This document shows, piece after piece, positions 1 to 6,301 of a stretch of DNA of 40,942 bases (positions are counted from its first letter, which is position 1; each line of letters opens with the position of its first letter). The DNA lies in assembly GCF_009755225.1 (NCBI RefSeq), contig NZ_WQKZ01000011.1, forward strand, positions 1 to 40,942. Direction: 5' to 3'. Origin of the DNA: Hymenobacter ginkgonis. GTDB taxonomy: Bacteria > Bacteroidota > Bacteroidia > Cytophagales > Hymenobacteraceae. Under the pieces are notes generated by a model, which saw nothing but the letters and a program-made list of their open reading frames with translations, had not been told where the DNA came from and searched no databases. The position numbers and the translations under genes were made by a program.

Positions 1-48
1 CTTGTTGGCCCGGTTCAGACCTCAAGCTATTAGGCTTAACAGCCCATC

Positions 49-312
49 TCAATCTTCCTTCTTGACAATAATCAAATCTATGGAGTTGTCCTCCAAGGCT
101 GCGTATTTATCAAGGTGTAGATCATAGCCATTGCCAAAATCATCTTGAGCCAATGTAAGTAACTGGGTTGCCAGAGAGATCAAGCCAGCCTTGTTGCATT
201 TGATCATGACGCCATCATGACACAAATCAACTTCAATTTCAAAGCCGTCTACCCAAGTAAATTCAAAGCCGGTAGCTGGTTTGTAATCTGGTATTTCAAC
301 TAGTATTTGCAT
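49..312 (-). CDS. Imm32-like orphan immunity protein
   Basis: An 87-aa acidic cytoplasmic protein with no signal peptide. The central and C-terminal pattern (NKAGLISLATQLLTLAQDD, then HLDKY.ALEDNSIDLIIVKK) resembles the Imm32 family of polymorphic-toxin immunity proteins as I remember it: a Gly-Leu-x-Ser-Leu-Ala helix followed by HLD..LE.GS.ELII. Such proteins bind and neutralise a partner toxin, but no toxin lies next to it, so it would be an orphan or carried against foreign toxins. The start is a clean ATG at 312 with an AT-rich leader. It reads the same way as the next two minus-strand genes but is separated by about 150 bp, so it is probably a separate transcription unit. The family call is from memory of the motif only. 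Confidence 0.6.
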   Translation of the reverse strand: MQILVEIPDYKPATGFEFTWVDGFEIEVDLCHDGVMIKCNKAGLISLATQLLTLAQDDFGNGYDLHLDKYAALEDNSIDLIIVKKED

Positions 313-406
313 CTGTAAAATTTATTAATTGTTTGACTATTATTATTTTATTGCTTGAATAGAACTTATGATATCAGGCAATTCTCCTTCCATAACTGAC
401 TCTAGT

Positions 407-457
407 AGGCCGAGACATTTTAAGAAGTTGGGTTAAGAAACGTGACAAGCTCGGCCT
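407..457. repeat. Inverted repeat between two small genes
   Basis: AGGCCGAG at 407-414 is repeated in inverted form as CTCGGCCT at 450-457, with a 35-nt loop. The right arm belongs to a short dispersed motif, GTGACAAGCTCGGC, that also occurs at about 33,022-33,040, with a related GTGACAAGCT at about 32,331. It may be a weak terminator or a scar of cassette insertion; the function is unknown. Confidence 0.35.
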
Positions 458-463
458 TAACAC

Positions 464-859
464 TCACTGCCCCTGTTTTAAGAAACGATTCCTAGTTTCT
501 ATACATGCTTGTTGATAGGCCTCAAACAGCGTGCGGATATAAGGCGAAAGGTGGCTGGCGAATTGTGGTAAGACCTCTTTATGGTCATCGACCGACTCAA
601 ACACCTGAACCCACAACATATCTTGCGTTTCCTGCCCCCCTAGTTCAAAGGACTTATTTATAAAATCCATACACCTCTGGAAAAGAGTAGGATTCGTATG
701 ACTGGCGATTAAAAACCGTGAGAACTCGCCGATTACCAGGTAGATATCGGCTGGGTCATCTACATCAAATACAGTGACAAACTCCGGCACTGCGGCGAGC
801 AGCTTGGTCGAAATGGTCGGGTAATATTCGTCAGGCTGGAAAACTAGGGCAGAAGTCAT
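464..859 (-). CDS. Hypothetical protein, DUF7674-like, possible immunity protein
   Basis: A 131-aa protein with no signal peptide or membrane segment. The middle (FINKSFELGGQETQDMLWV, then FESVDD) resembles a helical Bacteroidota family (DUF7674-like) in which an FI..L..G.EE.QN.L.V..LE signature is shared; that family is often found beside SUKH and polymorphic-toxin genes. I infer an immunity-type role from this likeness and from the neighbouring Imm32-like gene. The start is an ATG at 859, followed by a hydrophobic N-terminus. There is no obvious operon: gaps of 150 bp downstream and more than 300 bp upstream. No catalytic residues are recognisable. Confidence 0.5.
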   Translation of the reverse strand: MTSALVFQPDEYYPTISTKLLAAVPEFVTVFDVDDPADIYLVIGEFSRFLIASHTNPTLFQRCMDFINKSFELGGQETQDMLWVQVFESVDDHKEVLPQFASHLSPYIRTLFEAYQQACIETRNRFLKQGQ

Positions 860-1019
860 CGTTAAATAGAATTAAATAAAGTAATTAGCTAGTCAATCTA
901 CATTGCTATTTTCTTGAAATAGTTGATTGCCATAACGTGGCTTCCCGGATTGGTCTGGGAAAAGTGGCGATTTTGGGCTTCCCGCCGGGGCACGGCCGGC
1001 GTGGTACTTTGGCGGGGAC

Positions 1020-1165
1020 TAGGCTCCCATTTTGGGAGTTTACGAAACTCATCCCCTCGGCGTGTTTCGTGAACTTCGATTCGTAGACGGGTTTCTTAAA
1101 CTCGTCCCGCGCTATAGCGGCTTGCTGGCACCTGGCGCCGGCCAACTGCTAGGCGTTCAGGGAAA
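1020..1165 (+). repeat. Dispersed ~145-bp noncoding repeat, copy 1
   Basis: This stretch closely resembles 40,145-40,305. Shared blocks include GTTTACGAAAC (1038-1048), its near-inverted partner GTTTCGTGAAC (1064-1074, one mismatch to a perfect palindrome), GTAGACGGGTTTCTTAAACT, and a GC-rich tail ending in GGCGTTCA and a stretch before the next gene. Open frames across it are spurious: the two copies give similar peptides only because the DNA is similar. In both copies the repeat sits immediately downstream of the 3' end of a minus-strand small gene. Confidence 0.65.
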
Positions 1166-1172
1166 AGAGCCT

Positions 1173-1619
1173 TTATTTGATGGAGGCTATTTTAACCGCC
1201 TTGCCTTGTTTGATGACCGTCACGTGAATGGTGGTTTTTTCAGCGGGGGCGGGCCTATACGAAACCCTATATCCGTTTAATACCTTGGCATCTTTCTGGA
1301 CGGACAAGGTGTTGACCCAGGCAATGTCCACGTCTTGCGCGTACAGAAACGGGTCTGTTTCCAAGTGCCCGCTGGCGTATTGTGCCTGAATTTTTCGGCA
1401 CAGACTCGCCGTGCAATACTCTTTTTGCAGGGCCACTGATTGGGCCAGGTTAGCCCGCGTGGGTGCCTGTGCCCCACCCGTGATGTACGCGGTGTAAAAC
1501 GCCTTTAACATCGCCCCAGCTTCTCGGTCCGCTGGGGTGGGGCGTGCTTGACTACTCCCATAGCAGGGTAGTAGCACCCAGCCGAGGCAAAAGATAATCC
1601 GTCGAATGTCCGCGTTCAT
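1173..1619 (-). CDS. Secreted DUF3828-like small protein
   Basis: A 148-aa protein with an N-terminal signal peptide (residues 1 to about 25, hydrophobic IIFCLGWVLLPCYG then SSQA), so it is predicted to be exported to the periplasm or cell surface. The mature part has AFYTAYITGG near residues 40-49, LQKEYCTASLCRKIQ with two cysteines that could form a disulfide, and DPFLYAQDVDIAWVNTLSVQ around residues 90-110. This resembles DUF3828 proteins, which are small periplasmic proteins of unresolved function, some linked to immunity against cell-wall toxins. The start is an ATG at 1619. It is single and not clearly in an operon; its 3' end abuts the dispersed repeat. Confidence 0.55.
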   Translation of the reverse strand: MNADIRRIIFCLGWVLLPCYGSSQARPTPADREAGAMLKAFYTAYITGGAQAPTRANLAQSVALQKEYCTASLCRKIQAQYASGHLETDPFLYAQDVDIAWVNTLSVQKDAKVLNGYRVSYRPAPAEKTTIHVTVIKQGKAVKIASIK

Positions 1620-1969
1620 CCCAAAGAGCTAGGTTATCTACAAAAGTGATTCAGGAAAACGGTGATTTAAATAGGGCAAACCCTTTTACGTTCTGCAAAC
1701 GACGGACTACAGCTTGTAAAAGGAATGGGTAGGGGGGGGCAATAACGCACGCTTTTCGGATACCCCTGGAAGTTGTAGCGTAAGTACCCTGCTGTCTGGT
1801 AGGAGATGGGTGGTTATAACGCCATTCTGGGTCTCTACGCAGCCGCTGGCCGCAAGTGCCTGCCGAACTAGATTGATCTAGCATGCAATGGTTTTGACAA
1901 CTCAATAATATATTGATAATCAATAGACTATTGGTTAAATCAGGGGGCATATATCCCCTTAGTAGGTAG

Positions 1970-3173
1970 TGGCAATTGCCAGTAGCCGACAGGGCACGGT
2001 GGGGTGCTAGGCGAGTAAATGGGACGGAAAAGTCGAAAAAAGGGCTAAAAACAGCATTTCCAACGCATGGGGGCACTTGGGCGTGAGACTGGCTTTTTTC
2101 GCGCTTCGTTGCGGCCTAGTGACCGGCAGGTGGCGGGTGGTCGCGCGCCGGTCCAGAATAGGCGAAGAGCATCCCAGTTGTCAACCATCAGCCCTCTCCC
2201 TACCAGATACCACCGAGGCAGCTGTTGGCAATTGCCAAGTAGGGACAGGGCAAGCTGGGCTGCAGCGCTCGACTCGTGAGACTGTACTAGGTCGAATTCA
2301 ATCATAATCGCCCCTGGCAGCGCGCCAAGGGTGATACGAGTGAGATTGGCTTTTTAGGCAATTTAGCTCGGCTAAGTGGGCGCGAAGTTGCCATAGGCTG
2401 CCTCGGTACTTCCGCGCTCGCCGGATGCTGTCGGCGGCTCCCTAACCGGGGTATTACGAGGGGTGCCGCACGCCGTGGCAGCCAGTAGCAATTGCCCGAT
2501 CCCAACTGGCAATTGCCACCTGCCAAGCCAGGCAAAAGGCCAGTACGGATGCGCCAGGGCCTATTCTAGCTGGGCGAATGGTCTTCATATATTCTCTTCG
2601 AAAGCTCGCTCAGAGGAGGGGCAAAAGCTAAAGGGCGCGCACTGCCGTGCGGGTGACGCAATAAAAAACAGGCAATTTTTCAGCTTTATTGCTTATAGCA
2701 TAGTTGATTAGGTGCAAAACACGCAATAATTTATTTTGCCGCATCGGCGAGTGGGGCCTTTTTGGCAATTGCCCATGAGCTAGCCGGCTATCATCCTCTC
2801 GTATTTCAGCTAGTCTCCGGCCAGTGTTAAGGCTAAAGGAGCGCTCGCTGGATGCTGTCGGCGGCTCCCTAGCCGGGATATTGCGAAGGGCGCCGCACGC
2901 CGTGGCAGCCAGTGGCAATTGCCACGCCAGGCAAAAGGCCGATTTATAGGTGCCAGGGCTTGTTCTAGTAGGCAAAGCCGCTTTCATATATTCCCTTTAA
3001 CAGCCCGCTCAACCCAGCGGCCAAAGCTAAAGGGCGCGCACTGCCGTGCGGGTGACATTATAATAAACAGGCAATTTTTTGACACAATTAACTGTATTAT
3101 AGTTGGTTAAGTGTAAAACACGTTATAATTTATTTTGGGAGTTTTGTGAGTTAGGTACTTTTGGCAATTGCCA
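1970..3173. repeat. Cluster of GGCAATTGCC palindromes
   Basis: The 10-bp palindrome GGCAATTGCC occurs at 1971-1980, 2227-2236, 2508-2517, 2764-2773, 2914-2923 and 3163-3172, often extended to TGGCAATTGCCA or TTGGCAATTGCCAA. A one-mismatch version is at about 2488-2497. Spacings are roughly 150-280 bp. A 10-bp palindrome six times in 1.2 kb is far beyond chance; elsewhere in the window I saw only partial matches (for example near 7884 and 27,845). The dyads could be protein-binding sites, methylation-type sites or hairpin tips. Confidence 0.85.
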
Positions 3174-3240
3174 ACGACCTAACCGGTTCCTAACCCCTCG
3201 GTTCCGACTAGTCTCCGGCCGATATTAAGGCTCATGGGCC
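2414..3240 (+). repeat. Diverged 427-bp tandem repeat, two copies
   Basis: Copy A (about 2414-2840) and copy B (about 2841-3240) share ordered blocks: GCGCTCGC(C/T)GGATGCTGTC at the start, CGCCGTGGCAGCCAGT, CCAGGCAAAAGGCC, TTCATATATTC, AAAGCTAAAGGGCGCGCACT, ACAGGCAATTTTT, TAATTTATTTTG, TTTTGGCAATTGCC and CTAGTCTCCGGCC at the end. CGCAC-TGCC-GTGCG makes a small hairpin in each copy. Both carry an AT-rich segment in the second half. A fainter relative starts near 2055 (TTTCCAACGC is shared with about 3268). No coding potential is conserved between copies, so the repeat is a DNA or RNA element. Confidence 0.75.
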
Positions 3241-3333
3241 TTTGTTGGATGGTTTTCGAGAGGGCGTTTCCAACGCGTGGAGGCGCTTTTTTAAGTCGTA
3301 TTTTACTGACCCTTATTGGAGTATCTTCAGGGT

Positions 3334-3489
3334 ACGACAACCGTCACTCTCTACGCTCGTGTCTCGACTGAGGATAAACATCAGAGTTCAGATAATCAGT
3401 TGCCCGAACTGCGACGCTTTGCCTAAGTCTACGGCCACATTATTTACAAAGAATACGTGGAACACAAATCTGGTATTGATATTCGATAC
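3334..3489 (+). pseudogene. Serine recombinase relic (N-terminal fragment)
   Basis: In one frame the DNA encodes LYARVSTEDKHQSSDNQLPE, then a TAA at 3424-3426, then still in frame GHIIYKEYVEHKSGIDIR. YARVSTxD with the catalytic Ser and the downstream EY.E.KSG are hallmarks of the resolvase/invertase N-terminal domain. Only about 50 residues remain; everything after KSG is missing and the 3' end runs into the terminator of the neighbouring operon. No good start codon is left. This is a truncated, nonsense-containing remnant of a mobile-element recombinase. Confidence 0.75.
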
Positions 3490-3495
3490 AATAGA

Positions 3496-3524
3496 AAAGG
3501 CCGGCGCAAATAGCACCGGCCTTT
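3496..3524 (-). terminator. Intrinsic terminator of the ubiquitin-like operon
   Basis: A perfect 9-bp inverted repeat, AAAGGCCGG (3496-3504) and CCGGCCTTT (3516-3524), with an 11-nt loop. On the minus strand the stem is followed by TTTTCTATTG. It lies 40 bp beyond the stop codon of the last gene of the operon, which fits a rho-independent terminator. Confidence 0.75.
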
Positions 3525-3563
3525 ATCGCATTTGCCTGGCTATCCACTGGCAGCAATATCTTG

Positions 3564-4022
3564 CTACGCGTTGCTGCCTGATAGCTTCAGCTTGCGCCAG
3601 AGTCCTTTCCAGAATCCAATGGGTGGCTCTGGCACCGGAGCCACCGGCGGGGTAAAGGCAGGGGCCGGCGGAGCGGGAGTTGATGTAAAATGCTGCTGTT
3701 GCGCGCGCAAGTCCCGCTTGCGGCCAGCGGCAATTTCCTCTGCTGACCACTGGCCATCCCACTGAATGCGATTACGCTTTATCCAGTAGTGCGACTGGCA
3801 GGGAAAACTCCAATTGCCGATGGACGGCGACAGCCACACCGCCTCCCCATCGTAAGAAAGCTTCCATTTAAACGGGGTCAGGGGTGTAACCACCCGGTTG
3901 CCGCAGCCGCAATAGCAGTTATGCACGGCAGTGGCAAAGGGAATCGAGATGTATAACACGCCCTCCTCCAGTTCCCGCGGAATAGCTTCCACGAATTCCG
4001 GCTGTATCACCTCGCGCCTCAT
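3564..4022 (-). CDS. DUF6527 family protein, third gene of ubiquitin-like operon
   Basis: A 152-aa protein from the ATG at 4022, whose ATGA overlaps the stop of the upstream E1 gene and implies translational coupling. A longer reading from 4121 exists but would run deep into the E1 gene, so I reject it. Residues 30-80 carry the core: H34, C36, C38, C40 (HNCYCGCG), then VVTPL, LSYDGE.VWLSPSIGNW and PCQSHYWI with C75 and H78. The Cys/His set suggests a zinc-binding centre. DUF6527 proteins are recurrent partners of bacterial multiubiquitin/E1 pairs; whether they act as ligase, peptidase or adaptor I cannot tell. The C-terminus has a Pro/Ala-rich linker (residues 114-136) and an amphipathic Trp/Lys tail. 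Confidence 0.75.
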   Translation of the reverse strand: MRREVIQPEFVEAIPRELEEGVLYISIPFATAVHNCYCGCGNRVVTPLTPFKWKLSYDGEAVWLSPSIGNWSFPCQSHYWIKRNRIQWDGQWSAEEIAAGRKRDLRAQQQHFTSTPAPPAPAFTPPVAPVPEPPIGFWKGLWRKLKLSGSNA

Positions 4023-5230
4023 GCTGCCTGGTCCTCGTTCTGCACGAGGTTGCCGTCGATGGTGTACGTACTGTGATGTTCGTGCTCCAAGTCCAGGTAA
4101 AACCCCGTCATTTTCTTCCACTTGACGACGGCCAGCGTGGCATTCAGCGCGTTAAGGTCCGCAATCTGTATATTGCGCCGGTATTCGTTGCCGGCATCGC
4201 CGTCGCCGAAAGAGATGCGCTGCTTCTGGTGTACGTGCGCCCGCTGCCGAGGGCCGCTGGCCGTTACCCGCAGGATGCCGCCCAACGCATTGGCCTGCTC
4301 GTTGAAGTGGATGCTCATGCCTACGTCGATGAAGGGAATGGCCCAGGTCTCCAGTTGCTGTACTAGCACCTGCTTGACGCTGCCCCGGTCGAGGCACAAA
4401 AACACGAAGTCCATGCCCCGCAATTGCGCGGCGTTGGTTGCGTTCAGGTAGCCGTCGTGGGCGTGGATGCTCCGGTGCATCGGCGCGTAAAGCTGTGCGA
4501 AGTAGTTTACCTTCTGCGGCTTCTGCTGCAAGGCCGCAGCCGAAGGTGCACCCGGTGAGCGGAAGGCGTTGTGCTGCGAAAACACGTCGCCGTCGAATAA
4601 GTGAATCTCCGCTACGGGGGTCTTGGCCACGAGGTCGAGTATGTAAGATCCCGTTCCGCCCAGCCCCACGATGGCCACCCGGTGGCCTGCTAGCCGCGCC
4701 GTCACGGTCGAAATGCCGGCGCGGGGCGAGGCCGTGTCCACGTAGCCGAAGACGGAAGTGTCCGCCGCATCCGTGACGACAGAGAAGGTCCTAGCCGTCG
4801 CTTTAGGGTCGAGGGCCTGGGCCGGGCCTTCTACCAGCATCACGTAGGTCGTCACCAGTTGGTAGTAGTCTGGGTAACCCAGCGGCGACGGTTTGCTGGA
4901 GAAGGTGTGGTCTATGTACACGTTGCCTCCCAGGTGCTGCCGGAGCTGGCTGCCAATAACCAACTTGGTTAACGGCTGGCCGTCTTTATCGCACGGGATG
5001 CTGCCTTCGAAATAAGCGACGTGGTTAGTTGGCTTGGTTGCCACGTCACCGGCCAGCGTCAGCGGGCATACTAGGGTGCCCAAGGCAACCTGCCGGGAGG
5101 TGGTCACATATGGAACCCCCTTCACTAGCAGGAAGCCTTGGCCCTGCACGCCGCTGCCTAGCTCTAGCTCATAGCCTTCGTTGCGAAGGCGTAGCAGGTC
5201 CGGGCTACGACCGATCAGTTGCGCCGACAT
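4019..5230 (-). CDS. DUF6791-ThiF fusion, E1-like activating enzyme
   Basis: A 403-aa protein. Residues 1 to about 155 match the DUF6791 type (LLRLRNEGYELEL, VPYVTTSRQV..GTLV, HVAYFEG.IPCDKDG, SSKP....YPDYYQLVTTYV). Residues about 175-400 are a ThiF/E1 adenylation domain: nucleotide loop GLGGTGS 189-195, FDGD 212-215, R224 and K240 in the usual places, and IPFIDVGMSI near 298-307. ThiF enzymes adenylate the C-terminus of a ubiquitin-like protein and may form a thioester; C279 in FLCLD is a possible thiol, but no canonical catalytic-Cys loop is obvious. The start overlaps the end of the upstream multiubiquitin gene by 26 bp and the stop overlaps the next gene, so the three form one tight operon. 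The DNA is GC-rich and matches the two partner genes. Confidence 0.88.
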   Translation of the reverse strand: MSAQLIGRSPDLLRLRNEGYELELGSGVQGQGFLLVKGVPYVTTSRQVALGTLVCPLTLAGDVATKPTNHVAYFEGSIPCDKDGQPLTKLVIGSQLRQHLGGNVYIDHTFSSKPSPLGYPDYYQLVTTYVMLVEGPAQALDPKATARTFSVVTDAADTSVFGYVDTASPRAGISTVTARLAGHRVAIVGLGGTGSYILDLVAKTPVAEIHLFDGDVFSQHNAFRSPGAPSAAALQQKPQKVNYFAQLYAPMHRSIHAHDGYLNATNAAQLRGMDFVFLCLDRGSVKQVLVQQLETWAIPFIDVGMSIHFNEQANALGGILRVTASGPRQRAHVHQKQRISFGDGDAGNEYRRNIQIADLNALNATLAVVKWKKMTGFYLDLEHEHHSTYTIDGNLVQNEDQAA

Positions 5231-5834
5231 TGAAAATCATGCCTTCTTGAACGTGAACACGCTGGCCGGCCACCAAGCTACCTTGCGGATTGCTGGCGGG
5301 GCCTTTACGGTAGGTGAGCGTATAGCTCACGTTGGGGCCGCTGATGAGGTGCGCTAAGGCCACCAGCTCCTCAAACGACAACTCCTGCTGCGTAACCTGC
5401 TGCGGGGTGCCGTTCACGTAGATGGTGACGGGTAAGGGCTTGGTCAGAAACGACTCGATGCCGTACTCCGCTAAGTTAACCTTCTCGGTGGGGTGTACTA
5501 CCGTCACCTGGAGCCGGCTCGGCTCGCCGTGTTGCTGGCTGAGCTGGTAGCGCTGGGCCGTTTTGCCGGCTAGGGCCAAGATTTCCTCGCCCGTGGGGTG
5601 TGGGTTCGAGAGGCGGTACTTCTGCCCATCAATGGTGAGCAGGTACACTACCTCTTTGCCGGGGTCGGGCTGGGGGTGGGGCTTGCGGTGCCGGTGATGC
5701 TCGGCGATGTCAATGATGATTTCCTCATCGCCGTGTGTGTGGATGTGAACCGTCACGTGCTCCTCGTGCTGAGCCGGGGAGTGGGGCGGTTGGGGGTGCT
5801 GCGGCGCGGGTGCGCCAGGATGCAAAGGTTCCAT
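5205..5834 (-). CDS. Multiubiquitin protein with two ubiquitin-like domains
   Basis: A 209-aa protein. Residues 1-60 are a Pro/His-rich, presumably disordered leader (HVTVHIHTHGDEE). Two beta-grasp ubiquitin-like units follow: about 62-132 (VVYLLTIDGQKYRL..PHPTGEEIL) and about 135-207 (PVTIYVNGTPQQV...LSFEELVALA). Both show the multiubiquitin pattern of a strand, a (T/S)xEE helix and a later strand pair. The C-terminus ends in GMIFNVGATDRS rather than a bare Gly-Gly, so any conjugation would need processing or a different chemistry. It is the first gene of the operon with the E1 and DUF6527 genes and is presumably their substrate. The start ATG at 5834 has no Shine-Dalgarno sequence, as is common in Bacteroidota. 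Confidence 0.88.
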   Translation of the reverse strand: MEPLHPGAPAPQHPQPPHSPAQHEEHVTVHIHTHGDEEIIIDIAEHHRHRKPHPQPDPGKEVVYLLTIDGQKYRLSNPHPTGEEILALAGKTAQRYQLSQQHGEPSRLQVTVVHPTEKVNLAEYGIESFLTKPLPVTIYVNGTPQQVTQQELSFEELVALAHLISGPNVSYTLTYRKGPASNPQGSLVAGQRVHVQEGMIFNVGATDRS

Positions 5835-6058
5835 TGCGGGATATTAAGGGCACTAATGCGGAGTGCCGCTACCGAAAATGAGTCCTTCCCGAAGGCGGGC
5901 CAAGCTGGGAAGGAATAGCTTGGCCCGGGCAGATTTTCGGGTAGCGTCCCCAGATTCCCGAAAAGAATCGTAGGTTTGCAGCCGAAAGACAACAGGATGC
6001 CGGCTTGGGTTACCAACCCAAGTGTTTCGTTTGCCGCGAGAGTAGCTTCCTTTTTCAT
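5753..6058 (-). CDS. Possible upstream ORF in the operon leader (doubtful)
   Basis: A 101-codon frame opens with ATG-AAA-AAG at 6058 and reads into the start of the multiubiquitin gene in another frame. AGGAGGG stands four bases before the ATG, an unusually good Shine-Dalgarno sequence for this phylum, and sits in one arm of the hairpin at 6061-6090. The N-terminal composition (KKEATLAANETLGLVTQAG) is protein-like, but the end is Pro/Arg-rich because it overlaps the real gene. It may be a translated leader, or chance. Confidence 0.2.
   Translation of the reverse strand: MKKEATLAANETLGLVTQAGILLSFGCKPTILFGNLGTLPENLPGPSYSFPAWPAFGKDSFSVAALRISALNIPQWNLCILAHPRRSTPNRPTPRLSTRST
5868..5944 (-). promoter_or_regulatory. 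Structured leader upstream of the multiubiquitin gene
   Basis: Nested inverted repeats: outer CTACCGAAAAT (5868-5878) with ATTTTCGGGTAG (5933-5944, one bulge) and inner GGGCCAAGCT (5897-5906) with AGCTTGGCCC (5917-5926, perfect). In addition CCTTCCC (5884-5890) is complementary to GGGAAGG (5907-5913), which lies in the inner loop, so a pseudoknot or a pair of alternative folds is possible. It is 34-110 nt before the start codon, where it would lie in the 5' leader of the operon mRNA. Confidence 0.5.
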
Positions 6059-6060
6059 CC

Positions 6061-6096
6061 ACCCTCCTGCCGTTGCCGCGGCGGGAGGGTTTCTTG
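6061..6096 (+). terminator. Terminator-like hairpin in the divergent spacer
   Basis: ACCCTCCTGCC (6061-6071) pairs with GGCGGGAGGGT (6080-6090), with a single G-U wobble on the plus strand, and is followed by TTTCTTGGTTT. As plus-strand RNA it resembles an intrinsic terminator for antisense transcripts. On the minus strand the same arms have one mismatch and would sequester an AGGAGGG sequence. Confidence 0.45.
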
Positions 6097-6172
6097 GTTT
6101 ATGGTATGACTAGATGTAGTTTGCAACGTGAGGTGATTGAGCCGAGCCAGCTGCCGTGCTAGCTCGACAGCA

Positions 6173-6199
6173 CAAACATACGCAACCTTTGGTTGACAA
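6173..6199 (-). promoter_or_regulatory. Candidate Bacteroidota promoter for the ubiquitin-like operon
   Basis: On the minus strand TATGTTTG (6180 down to 6173) matches the Bacteroidota -7 consensus TAnnTTTG exactly. A TTG at 6199-6197 lies 16 nt upstream, slightly short of the usual -33 spacing. The upstream element overlaps the left arm of the operator at 6190-6229, so an operator-bound protein would block it. The resulting leader would be about 330 nt. Confidence 0.45.
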
Positions 6200-6229
6200 A
6201 AAATGATTTTTTATAGTTTTTGTCAACCA
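6190..6229. promoter_or_regulatory. 13-bp inverted-repeat operator in divergent spacer
   Basis: TGGTTGACAAAAA (6190-6202) and TTTTTGTCAACCA (6217-6229) are perfect inverted copies separated by a 14-bp AT-rich spacer. The site lies 73-112 bp before the XRE-ImmA gene and about 360 bp before the multiubiquitin gene, overlapping the candidate promoter of the latter. It is the natural binding site for the HTH regulator encoded just downstream. Confidence 0.7.
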
Positions 6230-6301
6230 GATCGGGCGCACCGCGGTTTACTCATTGACTAACAAACGCTTAAATTTCAACGCTCAAATGGCCACTTACG
6301 C

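Larger units (their letters stand above)
1620..3333. other. 1.7-kb noncoding region
   Basis: No convincing gene is visible on either strand. Short open frames here have biased, Arg/Pro/Ser-rich compositions and overlap each other on both strands. The region instead holds palindrome clusters and a diverged tandem repeat (separate entries). 1650-1960 is unstructured apart from a small CTAGAT-ATCTAG palindrome near 1869-1882. Confidence 0.6.

Noticed and set aside
906..1145. Minus-strand open frame similar to one at 40,047-40,286
   Set aside because: The similarity is due to the shared noncoding DNA repeat; the frames diverge outside it and have no start context.
1651..3110. Several 60-140-codon frames on both strands in the repeat region
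   Set aside because: They overlap one another, differ between the tandem repeat copies and are Arg/Pro/Ser-rich, as expected for shadows.
3242..3655. Plus-strand open frame of 137 codons
   Set aside because: It overlaps a serine-recombinase relic in another frame and the operon terminator; composition is not protein-like.
3564..4121. Longer start for the DUF6527 gene
   Set aside because: Residues before MRREV are encoded by the overlapping E1 gene in another frame and look unnatural; the ATGA overlap favours 4022.
3564..5834. Hidden E2 or JAB gene in the ubiquitin-like operon
   Set aside because: No frame on either strand between the three genes or beside them shows an E2 Cys motif or a JAMM motif.
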